A stretch of 19,455 nucleotides of DNA from JBBRLG01 sp038231495 (GTDB lineage: Bacteria; Planctomycetota; Planctomycetia; Gemmatales; Gemmataceae): the NCBI GenBank assembly GCA_038231495.1, contig JBBRLG010000068.1, forward strand, positions 1 to 19,455. The letters are read 5' to 3'. Each line of letters starts with the position of its first letter. Position 1 is the first letter of the stretch. The notes beneath the pieces were generated by a model that worked only from the letters and a program-made list of their open reading frames with translations, ran no database searches and was not told the origin of the DNA. Made by a program: the position numbers and the translations under genes. Shown piece after piece: positions 1 through 7,249 of the stretch.

Positions 1-1452
1 CCGCGGCGGCTGGCGGCGGTGCGGCACGTCGAACAAATGCACCGCGACGCCGACGCCCGGCGGCGACGGTTCGTCGGGGTTGTACACTTCCAGCATCCCC
101 AACCTACCGGGGCCTTGGCAGAGCGAATAGAACACCACCCGATCCTCCAGGCACTGGAATCGCAACGGCTGTCCGTCCTGGGGGTCCAGCGGCACCGATG
201 ATAGGAATTCCGGCACGAGTTGTTCCAGCCTGGCGGGCCAGCAGTCATGTCGGCGGCGATAGCGCTCCGCGGCAAGCGCGGCGATCAGGCAGCGCAGGTG
301 CCCATCGGTACGCCGGGCCGCCTTGTCCATCTTGCCAAAGACCGTCGGCATGACGATGTGCATGATGCCGCGCGGCTGGCCCCGCATTTTTGAGTCGAAC
401 ACTCCCGCAGGCTGGACGCGCTCGTGGGCCGGCAGCGCGGCGATCCGTACCGCCTCCGTTTGTGCCGCCAGGACGGTCAGATGCTGCGCACGGAAGTAAT
501 CCCTTGACAAAAAACTCGCGGTCTGCCCCGACCACGACGAGGGCGCGTCGGCCACGTCGTCCAAGGTAACGTCACCGCATTCAAGCGCGTCGAGCAGTTC
601 GTGCATGGCGGCGCGCTCCCCGCGCGCGGCGACGAGCAGTCGCGGAAAGCGTTCCTCGTCTTCGAGCAATTCTTGTAGTTCGAGCAGGTGGTCGGGCTCC
701 GGCTCTCCCTGAGCCAACACGCGCTCGACGACCTGACAGGTAATGCCCACACAGGCCATACGCACCAACTGCATGATAAAGAGGGATTCGTCGCCATTGG
801 AACGGGCAACGTTGAGTAGCGCCCGACACGATCGTAGCGCTCCTTTCAGGTCGCCGTCCTGCGTTTGCAACAGAACGTCCTTCTGCAACAGAAACATGAT
901 TGATCGCGTACTGTCGGCGTGAGGAAGCCGCGTGGAGAAGATGTCGCGATGATAGGTGATTGGGTGCCGTCCACGCGATAGGGTCGCTAATTTCTGAGCT
1001 TCCTTCACGGCGTTAAGCGCGTCGCCCATTGCGTCGAGCAGGTCATCGGCGTCCTCGTCGTTAAATCGCTCCTGAGGTGGAACTTGGAGGAGACGGTCGT
1101 GAAGTTTCGGGTTCAGCCAGCCAGGGGGCAATAAATGGAACGCCGCACTCACGACCGGCGCGGAGTTCTCATTCTCTGGGATGACGGCCCGCGCCGCCTC
1201 GAGGTCCTGCAACCGCCAGCCGGGGTCCGTGCGGTCCAAGTCCGCGACTGCCTCCCGAAGTTCCTCGGCCGCGCGGTGGTGGCGATAAGCGTAATAACTG
1301 CCCAGGGAGACGACACAAACCAGAAAGGCGAGTAACAGCCGGACGCTCCAGCGCTGCCACCAGCGGCGGCGCGGGCGGAGGGTGCGACCCGGCTTGCCCG
1401 TGCCAGACGGCAAGGGTTGCGGTTCCCGGTTCGGCTCGTCGAGGAGGCTCAT
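1..1452 (-). CDS. Membrane-anchored protein of unknown function, paralog 2 (runs off left edge)
   Basis: Reading the minus strand from the ATG at 1450-1452 gives 484 codons without a stop up to the window edge, so the gene is intact but incomplete here. It begins with an Arg/Pro-rich cytoplasmic stretch, then one membrane segment at about residues 37-55 (core LLLAFLVCVVSLGSYYAY), then a long soluble domain. It aligns along its whole length with the gene just upstream: both share DLDRTDPGWR near the membrane segment, TQDGDLKGAL/AQDGDLKGAL in the middle, ALAAERYRR and a closing VHLFDVPHRRQPPR. The C-terminal pattern (a regularly spaced AERYRR, LVPEFL, VPLDPQDG, VVFYS) resembles the tail of planctomycete proteins related to type II secretion pseudopilins, but that is only a resemblance. 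It starts 13 bp after the stop of its paralog, so the two are probably co-transcribed. No clear Shine-Dalgarno sequence is seen. The true stop should lie a few dozen bases beyond the edge. Function unknown. Confidence 0.82.
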   Translation of the reverse strand, partial: MSLLDEPNREPQPLPSGTGKPGRTLRPRRRWWQRWSVRLLLAFLVCVVSLGSYYAYRHHRAAEELREAVADLDRTDPGWRLQDLEAARAVIPENENSAPVVSAAFHLLPPGWLNPKLHDRLLQVPPQERFNDEDADDLLDAMGDALNAVKEAQKLATLSRGRHPITYHRDIFSTRLPHADSTRSIMFLLQKDVLLQTQDGDLKGALRSCRALLNVARSNGDESLFIMQLVRMACVGITCQVVERVLAQGEPEPDHLLELQELLEDEERFPRLLVAARGERAAMHELLDALECGDVTLDDVADAPSSWSGQTASFLSRDYFRAQHLTVLAAQTEAVRIAALPAHERVQPAGVFDSKMRGQPRGIMHIVMPTVFGKMDKAARRTDGHLRCLIAALAAERYRRRHDCWPARLEQLVPEFLSSVPLDPQDGQPLRFQCLEDRVVFYSLCQGPGRLGMLEVYNPDEPSPPGVGVAVHLFDVPHRRQPPR

Positions 1453-1546
1453 GGTGTGGTCCAATCTATTGCGGGTCGTCGTCCCCGATTGCGGGCTTGG
1501 GCCGCGGCGGCTGGCGGCGGTGCGGCACGTCGAACAAATGCACCGC
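1..1546. repeat. Tandem gene duplication; identical 45-bp blocks at 1-45 and 1502-1546
   Basis: Bases 1-45 and 1502-1546 are identical, 1501 bp apart. They encode the same C-terminal residues (ending HRRQPPR) of the two tandem paralogs. Outside this block the genes diverge substantially at both nucleotide and protein level, so a 45-bp stretch identical even at third positions suggests recent gene conversion or strong local constraint. Confidence 0.85.
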
Positions 1547-2908
1547 AGTGCCGACGCCGGGGGGAGACGGCTCGTCCGGGTCGTAATGGTCCCGGTCGCC
1601 TCCCGCCAACAGTTTCTCATACACGGAGTAGACCACCATCCGGTCGGGCCGTTGGTGCAAACGTAAGAGTTTGCCGTCCTCCGGGTCGAGCGGCACGGCG
1701 GACAGAAAATCCGGCACAAGCTTGGCTAGCGACTCGGGCATACGGCCGTGTTTGCGCCGGTAGCGCTCGGCCGCAAGGGCGGTGATTACACACCGTAGCT
1801 GGCCGTCGCTGCGTCGGGCGATCGAGTCAAACAGCGTTACCGTGCCGGGCAGTGAAACATTCACGGCACCCTTGTGCTTGGACAGGCGCAACTCGAGTGC
1901 CCGGACCGGTTGAGCGCGTTCGTGGTCCGGCAGCAGGGCGAGTTGGACGGCTTCCGTTTGGAAGGCAAGGATTTGCGGGTGCCAGGAAAGAACCCGGTCG
2001 CGGTCCAGGAATTCCAAGTTCCGGTCATTCCCGGTCGGCGGTCGATGCTGGAAATCGGCCAAGCTGATTTCGCCGGATTCGATGGCGGCCAGTGCCTCGT
2101 GAACCTCGGCCCGCCAGCCGCGGAACGCGACCGACAAACGCGGGAAGCGCTCTTCTTCTTCCAAACCGTGTTGCAAGCGGAGTAGTTCGTCGGCGTCCGG
2201 TTCACCTTGAGCCAGGACGCGCTCGGCGACGCGACAGGCGATGGCGGCAGCCGTGACGCGCGTCAATTGAGAAATGAACAGCGGTTCGTCGCCGAGGGAA
2301 CGGCCGGCATTCAGCAGTGCCCGACAGGAGAGCAGCGCACCCTTGAGGTCGCCGTCCTGGGCCTGGGACAGGACGTCTAGCTCAAGAAGACTGACGATCA
2401 GCCGCATGTGCTGCGCGCTGCCGAACCGCATCTGGCCGACATCGGCCTCGTACGCGGTGGGGTACCTCCCCTTCGGCAAGTCGGCCAGCTTGCGAGCCTC
2501 CCGCAAAGCGATTTGCAATTCGTTAAGCTCGTCGCGCAACCGGGTGCCGTCCGCATCGTCCAGTCGCGTTTCCGGCGGCAGGTCGTCGAAGCTCACTGTC
2601 GAGTAAGGCGACGACCAACCCTTTGGAAGTGTCCGGAACGCCGCCTCCGCGACGGTGGCGGCGTTTTCGGCGTCCGGTACGATCGCGCGCGCCGCCTCGA
2701 TGTCTTGCCGCCGCCAACCGGGGTCGGTACGGTCCAGGTCCGCCAGGTATGCCGCCAGGTCGGCCGCGAGGCGATGGCGGTAATAGGCGTAGCATCCCAC
2801 GCCGACGCCGACGATCAGCAAGCCGGCAACCAGTCCACGCACCAGCCACTTTCGCCATCGAAATGGTCTCGGTTCGCTAGCGCGGTCGCCTGTGTGAAGG
2901 GCCGGCAT
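1466..2908 (-). CDS. Membrane-anchored protein of unknown function, paralog 1
   Basis: This 480-residue protein has a basic N terminus, one membrane segment at about residues 24-43 (core LVAGLLIVGVGVGCYAYY) and a soluble region of about 430 residues predicted to lie outside the membrane. The middle is helical and charged. The C-terminal 120 residues carry ALAAERYRRKHGRMPESL, LVPDFLSAVPLDPEDG and MVVYSV, a pattern I associate with planctomycete proteins having a pseudopilin-like tail, followed by a Pro-rich end. No enzymatic motif is recognised. A GGAG at 2917-2920 on the minus strand supports the ATG at 2906-2908. It lies 51 bp after the stop of the McrB-like ATPase gene and 13 bp before its own paralog, so the three may form one transcript. 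The pair is a tandem duplication with a period of about 1.5 kb. Confidence 0.88.
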   Translation of the reverse strand: MPALHTGDRASEPRPFRWRKWLVRGLVAGLLIVGVGVGCYAYYRHRLAADLAAYLADLDRTDPGWRRQDIEAARAIVPDAENAATVAEAAFRTLPKGWSSPYSTVSFDDLPPETRLDDADGTRLRDELNELQIALREARKLADLPKGRYPTAYEADVGQMRFGSAQHMRLIVSLLELDVLSQAQDGDLKGALLSCRALLNAGRSLGDEPLFISQLTRVTAAAIACRVAERVLAQGEPDADELLRLQHGLEEEERFPRLSVAFRGWRAEVHEALAAIESGEISLADFQHRPPTGNDRNLEFLDRDRVLSWHPQILAFQTEAVQLALLPDHERAQPVRALELRLSKHKGAVNVSLPGTVTLFDSIARRSDGQLRCVITALAAERYRRKHGRMPESLAKLVPDFLSAVPLDPEDGKLLRLHQRPDRMVVYSVYEKLLAGGDRDHYDPDEPSPPGVGTAVHLFDVPHRRQPPRPKPAIGDDDPQ

Positions 2909-2959
2909 GTCGTTGTCTCCGGACAGTGAACCCCGCGCGACCGCGAACGAGGCGGATTG

Positions 2960-5812
2960 TCACCCCGGAATCTGGGCCTTGCGCCGCCGCGCGCCGGACG
3001 GGCGCGGGTCGCCGTCCAGCAGGCGATCCAGATTATAACCTGCCAGCCGCGCGGAATGTCCGTGAAAATGTTCTTCCAACAGCGGCCGAATGTGGTGCTG
3101 CCAGACCACGCGCAAACGCGCCTCGTCAAAATCGTCCACCATGAAGTAGCTGTGGCCGACCTGCGCCTGCGGGCCGAGGTCGCCGCGCAGGCGCGCGTTT
3201 AAGCGCTCGAACAGCGTCACCACGCGCTCGGCGAACGCGGGGCCGGCTGCGGGTGGGTGGCCGTGCAGCCACGACGCGAGGATGCGGGCGTCGGGCTGCA
3301 TTTCCAGGAACGAGAAGCGCCGCCGTAACGCTTGATCGATCAAAGCGACCGAGCGGTCGGCCGCGTTCATGGTGCCGATCAGATACAGGTTCGCCGGCAG
3401 CCGGAAGCCGCGGCGCGAGTAGGGCAACACGACCTCCTGCTCGCGGTACTCCAACAAGTAAAGCAGTTCGCCGAAGATGCGCGGCAGGTTGCCGCGGTTG
3501 ATTTCGTCCACGAGCAGGACGTGCGGCTCCGACGGCCGCCGTGCCGCCTCCGCCGCGAAGGCGCACAGCACGCCGTCCTCGACCGGGTAGGTGATGTCGT
3601 TGCGGCCGTCCACCTCCACGGCACGAACGCGGATGCCCTCGACAAACTCCTCGTAGCTAAACGCCGGGTGGAACTGCACGAGGCGGATGGCGTCATCGCG
3701 GCCGCCGGTCAGGAGCCGTGCCAGGTGGCGGGCGACGTGCGTCTTGCCCGTGCCCGGCACGCCTTGCAAGATGAGCTGGCGTTTCAGGCCGAGCAGCCCG
3801 CGCGCCCGCCGCAGCCAGTCGCCGTCGAGGTGCGTGACCTGGTGGAAGTCGGAGTCGGTGAAGCGGTCTTCCGGTTCGACGCCGCCGCTGCGCCGCAGGA
3901 GAAACGGCAACGGCGCCGCTTCGACGCAGCAGGCGTACAACGGCACCAGGCGGTCGAACGTTAAGAGGATGTCGCCAACCAATTCGTCGGTCGTCAACAG
4001 GCGGTCGTCAACGGCCAGCGTCCGCGACACTTCCAGCGAGCGGTTTGAAGCCCACACGGTCAGGTCGGCCACGGTCGCGACCGCGCGCGGCTCGGCAAGC
4101 GGCTCGCCCGAACCGAAGCGGCACGTGTCGAGCGCGCCGCCGTTGCGCAGGGTACGGAACAGCAAATCGCCGTGTTTTTCGACCTGTTCGCGCAGGCGTT
4201 GGAGCGCGGGCCGGGCCTTGCGTTCCAGGCGCAGGCCGTAACGCAACCCCGTCGCGTCGAGGCGCACGAAGAACTGCACGCCGTCGCGCGGCTCGTCCGG
4301 CGAATGACGACAGAACGCGATCCACAAAGTAGAATTATACGGTTCACTGCGACCGTAAGCGTTCTTACAGATGCTCGTCAGTGCGCGGCCACTGCGGGCG
4401 GCGCTGTCGAGGTCCCAGCCGTACACGCCCTTGAGGACGGGATCGACGTACCGGGCCGCCAGCGCCTGACACAGTTCCAGCAACGGCTCGCGCACGGCGA
4501 AGCGGTAACGTTCCCGCTGCCCGTGCATCCATTCGCTGGCGTTATTCTGCGCCAGTTCATCCAGGAACTGAAACGTATCGCGGCAGAAGCCGCCAAAGAC
4601 GCGCCGGCCGTCGGACTCGGGATCGGGCCGGTCCATGGTCGTTAGCGCGGCGAGAACGTCCGGCGCTTCCAGCGGATGCAGGGCATGTTTCGCCCGCAAG
4701 AACGCGACGCCCTCGTTGAAGAGGCGATAACGTTCGACGGCCGATTCGGCGTGTTCAATGCTGTCGTCGAGCCGCAGGTAGCCCTGGCGAATCGCGTCGT
4801 TCCACGGCGCAAACGCCTGCGGGTCGCGCAAGTGCAGCACCGCCGCGGCCAGGAACAACCCCGCGTTGGGCAGTTCGTCCGCTTGCGCAAGTGCGGCCAA
4901 CGTCTGGTAAGGGTCGTCACTCTCCCACAGCCTTCCCACCCATAGCGTCAGCGTCTCTGAATGCCGGCCCCAGTCGAGCGGCGACTGCGCGGCTCCTTCC
5001 GGGTCGGCGACTGCCAGCGCGTCGCCGAGGCGTTTGCCGTCCTCGTTTTTCAGGGCCGATTCCAGCAATTCCTGCGCGTCGGCAAACGCCTGGCCGCGTT
5101 CCTTCAACCGCTGCCGCAGTGGCAAACGGACGCGCTCTTGTTGCACGGCCCGTTTCACGAGCGTGTCGGCGTCTCCTTCCGGAGTTGCCTGCCAGAGGTT
5201 GCGCCCGCGCATCGTGGCGACCAGCGTGAGAAAATGATCGACGTGCAACGCCGACAGTTCGGGGGCAAGTTTGCGCACCTGCGCGTAGGCGTCCTGCACG
5301 GCCGCGTACACCGCCGCGGTGCCGGCTCCCGACGGCCACGACGCCATTCCCAGGCGAGTAAGCCCGGCGAGCGTGGCCGGCGTGCAACCGGGGTGTTTCG
5401 TGGGATACAGTCCTTGAATCAACGCGGACCAGAACAGCGGCCCCAAACCGGCGACGTGATACGCGCCGCGACCGTCGATGCAGTTGGCCGCCTTTTGTGC
5501 CAGCGGATCGCGGCCGCGCAGCAGGTAGCTCAGCCCGTGCCGTACGACGCCGCTGCGTTGCCGCAGTCGCTCGGCGTGTAACGGCGGTTGCACGCCCGCC
5601 TCATAAAAGCGCGTCAAGCTGTCGCTAAAGTCGCTTTCGGTCGCGCCGTCAATGAACTCCGGGTACAAAAACCGGGCCGACGCGCCGAGAATGGCCGCGA
5701 ACCGCGTACCGAGGTCGGGCAACTTGCCCAATTCGCCGAGACCCGGCAGTCTTTCGCGGTAGGAACGCAACAGGGGAACGAGTGGCAAAGTGGCCGGAGA
5801 TGAAGCCTTCAT
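2960..5812 (-). CDS. McrB-type AAA+ ATPase with a DUF2461-like domain
   Basis: The last third of this 950-residue protein is a McrB-family AAA+ motor: Walker A GVPGTGKT at residues 684-691, Walker B LLVDEINRGN with D769-E770, sensor-1 GTMNAADRS around N816, and ALRRRF as the arginine-finger segment. In McrB such motors form GTP- or ATP-driven rings that translocate DNA and hand it to the McrC nuclease. Residues about 406-545 look like DUF2461 (TIGR02453): FQFLDELAQNNASEW, then a PYNSTLWIAF segment, a strand ending in GLRYGL and RPALQRLREQV, in the order typical of that family. Residues 1-400 are of unknown fold; YHVAGLGPLFWSALIQ at about 117-132 may be a conserved core. I chose the ATG at 5810-5812 because AAGGA lies 9 nt upstream; the 29-residue extension to 5899 lacks such a site. 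No McrC gene follows; two membrane proteins do. The AAA assignment is firm, the DUF2461 call moderate, a defence role inferred. Confidence 0.9.
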   Translation of the reverse strand: MKASSPATLPLVPLLRSYRERLPGLGELGKLPDLGTRFAAILGASARFLYPEFIDGATESDFSDSLTRFYEAGVQPPLHAERLRQRSGVVRHGLSYLLRGRDPLAQKAANCIDGRGAYHVAGLGPLFWSALIQGLYPTKHPGCTPATLAGLTRLGMASWPSGAGTAAVYAAVQDAYAQVRKLAPELSALHVDHFLTLVATMRGRNLWQATPEGDADTLVKRAVQQERVRLPLRQRLKERGQAFADAQELLESALKNEDGKRLGDALAVADPEGAAQSPLDWGRHSETLTLWVGRLWESDDPYQTLAALAQADELPNAGLFLAAAVLHLRDPQAFAPWNDAIRQGYLRLDDSIEHAESAVERYRLFNEGVAFLRAKHALHPLEAPDVLAALTTMDRPDPESDGRRVFGGFCRDTFQFLDELAQNNASEWMHGQRERYRFAVREPLLELCQALAARYVDPVLKGVYGWDLDSAARSGRALTSICKNAYGRSEPYNSTLWIAFCRHSPDEPRDGVQFFVRLDATGLRYGLRLERKARPALQRLREQVEKHGDLLFRTLRNGGALDTCRFGSGEPLAEPRAVATVADLTVWASNRSLEVSRTLAVDDRLLTTDELVGDILLTFDRLVPLYACCVEAAPLPFLLRRSGGVEPEDRFTDSDFHQVTHLDGDWLRRARGLLGLKRQLILQGVPGTGKTHVARHLARLLTGGRDDAIRLVQFHPAFSYEEFVEGIRVRAVEVDGRNDITYPVEDGVLCAFAAEAARRPSEPHVLLVDEINRGNLPRIFGELLYLLEYREQEVVLPYSRRGFRLPANLYLIGTMNAADRSVALIDQALRRRFSFLEMQPDARILASWLHGHPPAAGPAFAERVVTLFERLNARLRGDLGPQAQVGHSYFMVDDFDEARLRVVWQHHIRPLLEEHFHGHSARLAGYNLDRLLDGDPRPSGARRRKAQIPG

Positions 5813-5840
5813 GATGCTGCGTCCTTGGCGCGGACTGTGG

Positions 5841-5864
5841 CGACCGTAGCGATTGTAACGGTCG
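5841..5864 (-). promoter_or_regulatory. Possible operator and -10 of the McrB-like gene
   Basis: CGACCGT (5841-5847) and ACGGTCG (5858-5864) form a 7-bp inverted repeat with a 10-nt spacer. On the minus strand a -10-like TACAAT (5858-5853) falls within the spacer and the edge of one arm, about 40 bp before the chosen start of the ATPase gene. No good -35 is seen. A dimeric repressor binding here would block the promoter; this is inference only. Confidence 0.3.
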
Positions 5865-5937
5865 TGCGCGCGGATAGCTTCTGTTCTCCTGTACAGCATA
5901 GCCAGGCGTCTCGCGTCTCGCGCGCCGCCGCTTCGCC

Positions 5938-5967
5938 TTGACCCGGACCGCGGCCATCGGCTATAAG
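5938..5967 (+). promoter_or_regulatory. Sigma70-like promoter of the exported protein gene
   Basis: TTGACC at 5938-5943 and TATAAG at 5962-5967 are separated by 18 bp and resemble bacterial housekeeping -35 and -10 boxes. Transcription would start near 5974, leaving a leader of about 80 nt before the ATG at 6053. It is divergent from the McrB-like gene. Confidence 0.5.
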
Positions 5968-6052
5968 AGAATTTACCTATCGCTCTGATGCGCTCAACGT
6001 CTGCGCCCGTAGTCCGCTCCGGAACGTCCGATCAATACAGGTGGAGAAGATC

Positions 6053-6829
6053 ATGATCGCTACTCAGCGCAGGCGATGGTTCGGCTACGCCTTGACGCTC
6101 CTGGTGCCGTTGGCGGGTGCCGTCCTGGTTTCGGCGGCGCTGGCCACCAACCCCAACGAGCGCGAGGTCAAACCGGAACCCAACGCGCTCGACCCCGACA
6201 AGGTCAACGTCGAGGGCGGCCGTCTCTGGGTGCTCGATTTCAAATTCAAGGACCCCCGGCTCGTCAAGGTGGACGTGCCCGGCCGCGGCCAAAAGGTGTG
6301 CTGGTACGTCTGGTATCAGGTCATCAACAACACCAGCGAGCCGCGCCTTTTCATCCCGGAATTCGAGCTAAAAACGCGCGACAAGGACACCGTCCACCAC
6401 GACCAAATCCTGCCCAAGGTCCAGGACGCGATCATCGCCATCGAGGACCCCAACGGCTACCTTAAAATCAAGAGTACGGTGTCGATCTCCGCGGAGCCGA
6501 TCCCGGTCACGCCGAAGAACGCCGTGCCGCGGGCCGTCACTGGCGTTGCCATCTGGGACGACGTGGACCCCGAATCGAACCAGTACGACATCTTCATCGC
6601 CGGCCTGTCCAACGGCCTGGTGGAGGCCGACAACCCGATCGATCCGATGGGTCCGAAGGTCATTCGCCGTAAGACGCTGGATCTGCCGTTCAAGCGCCTG
6701 GGCGACAAGTATCTGCAAAAGTCGGAAGAGATTCGTTTCGACGGCCCGGCCAAGTGGATCTACCGCGCCTCGGAACTAAAAGTGCCCGGTTTGCCGAAGA
6801 AGTTGCCCGAAGTGCCGAAGGGTCCGTGA
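6053..6829 (+). CDS. Exported protein of unknown function
   Basis: The 258-residue product opens with a basic stretch (TQRRRW) and a hydrophobic core (YALTLLVPLAGAVLVSAALA) that reads as a Sec signal peptide or single membrane anchor, cleavable near ALA-TNP at about residues 33-36. The rest is a soluble, probably beta-rich domain containing CWYVWYQVINNTSEPRLF, which resembles an Ig-like or fibronectin-like strand pair, and a Pro/Lys-rich end. No catalytic motif is recognised. The start was set at the ATG at 6053 because GGTGGAG (6040-6046) lies 7 nt upstream; the GTG at 6041 sits inside that ribosome-binding site. It is monocistronic by appearance, with its own promoter and a short gap before rpmA. 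I recognise the style from planctomycete secretomes but not a named family. Confidence 0.85.
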   Translation: MIATQRRRWFGYALTLLVPLAGAVLVSAALATNPNEREVKPEPNALDPDKVNVEGGRLWVLDFKFKDPRLVKVDVPGRGQKVCWYVWYQVINNTSEPRLFIPEFELKTRDKDTVHHDQILPKVQDAIIAIEDPNGYLKIKSTVSISAEPIPVTPKNAVPRAVTGVAIWDDVDPESNQYDIFIAGLSNGLVEADNPIDPMGPKVIRRKTLDLPFKRLGDKYLQKSEEIRFDGPAKWIYRASELKVPGLPKKLPEVPKGP

Positions 6830-6833
6830 GGTT

Positions 6834-6868
6834 CCGAATTGCCGCTTGCAGCCCGAATTGCCGCTTGC
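6834..6868. repeat. Two direct 16-bp half-sites of the intergenic repeat
   Basis: CCGAATTGCCGCTTGC occurs at 6834-6849 and again at 6853-6868, 19 bp apart. Both are left arms of the GCCGCTTGCGGC hairpin family seen elsewhere in the window, but neither has a matching right arm here, so no stable hairpin forms. They lie between the exported-protein gene and rpmA, probably remnants of a repeat. Confidence 0.6.
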
Positions 6869-6927
6869 GGCTTTGCGAAGAACCGCTAACATAACGGGAT
6901 TGTCGAGCATAACCAGGTGAGGCAGCT

Positions 6928-7191
6928 ATGGCACACAAGAAAGGTCAAGGCTCGTCCCGGAACGGGCGCGACTCCAACAGTCAGCGGTTGGGCATCAAGG
7001 TTTACGGCGGCGGCCCCGTCACCGCGGGCAGTATCCTTGTCCGCCAGCGCGGCACCCGCTATCATCCGGGCCGCAACGTTAAACGGGCGAAGGACGATAG
7101 CCTGTTTGCGTTGACGGACGGCGTCGTCCTGTTCGACCGCCAGGGCCGGCGCATCAACGTCGTCGCCGCTGCCGAGACGGCGAAGGCCTGA
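6928..7191 (+). CDS. rpmA: 50S ribosomal protein L27
   Basis: An 87-residue basic protein starting MAHKKGQGSSRNGRDSNSQR, the diagnostic N terminus of bacterial L27, followed by the conserved GIKVYGG, AGSILVRQRGT and H(P)GRNV segments. L27 sits at the peptidyl-transferase centre of the large subunit, its N-terminal tail reaching the P-site tRNA. Because the chain begins directly with MAHKKG, no N-terminal processing of the kind seen in Firmicutes is needed. The length matches the family (about 85). AGGTGAGG just upstream of the ATG serves as the ribosome-binding site. In most bacteria rplU (L21) immediately precedes rpmA; here the upstream neighbour is an exported protein of unknown function and no L21 is present in the window. 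A palindrome 13 bp after the stop probably ends the transcript. Confidence 0.97.
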   Translation: MAHKKGQGSSRNGRDSNSQRLGIKVYGGGPVTAGSILVRQRGTRYHPGRNVKRAKDDSLFALTDGVVLFDRQGRRINVVAAAETAKA

Positions 7192-7204
7192 TCGAACCAC
7201 CCTG

Positions 7205-7240
7205 TGCCGCTTGCGGCTTTGCGCAAAGCCGCAAGCGGCA
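7205..7240. terminator. Perfect 36-bp palindrome between rpmA and apbE (bidirectional terminator)
   Basis: The 18-base left arm (TGCCGCTTGCGGCTTTGC) is followed directly by its exact reverse complement. It lies 13 bp after the rpmA stop and 9 bp after the stop of the convergent apbE gene, so one hairpin can end both transcripts. No long T-run follows on the plus strand. Confidence 0.75.
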
Positions 7241-7249
7241 AATTCGTTT

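Noticed and set aside
5813..5899. 29-residue N-terminal extension of the McrB-like ATPase
   Set aside because: It would be read through the putative promoter and inverted repeat, lacks a ribosome-binding site, and the internal ATG at 5812 has AAGGA at good spacing.
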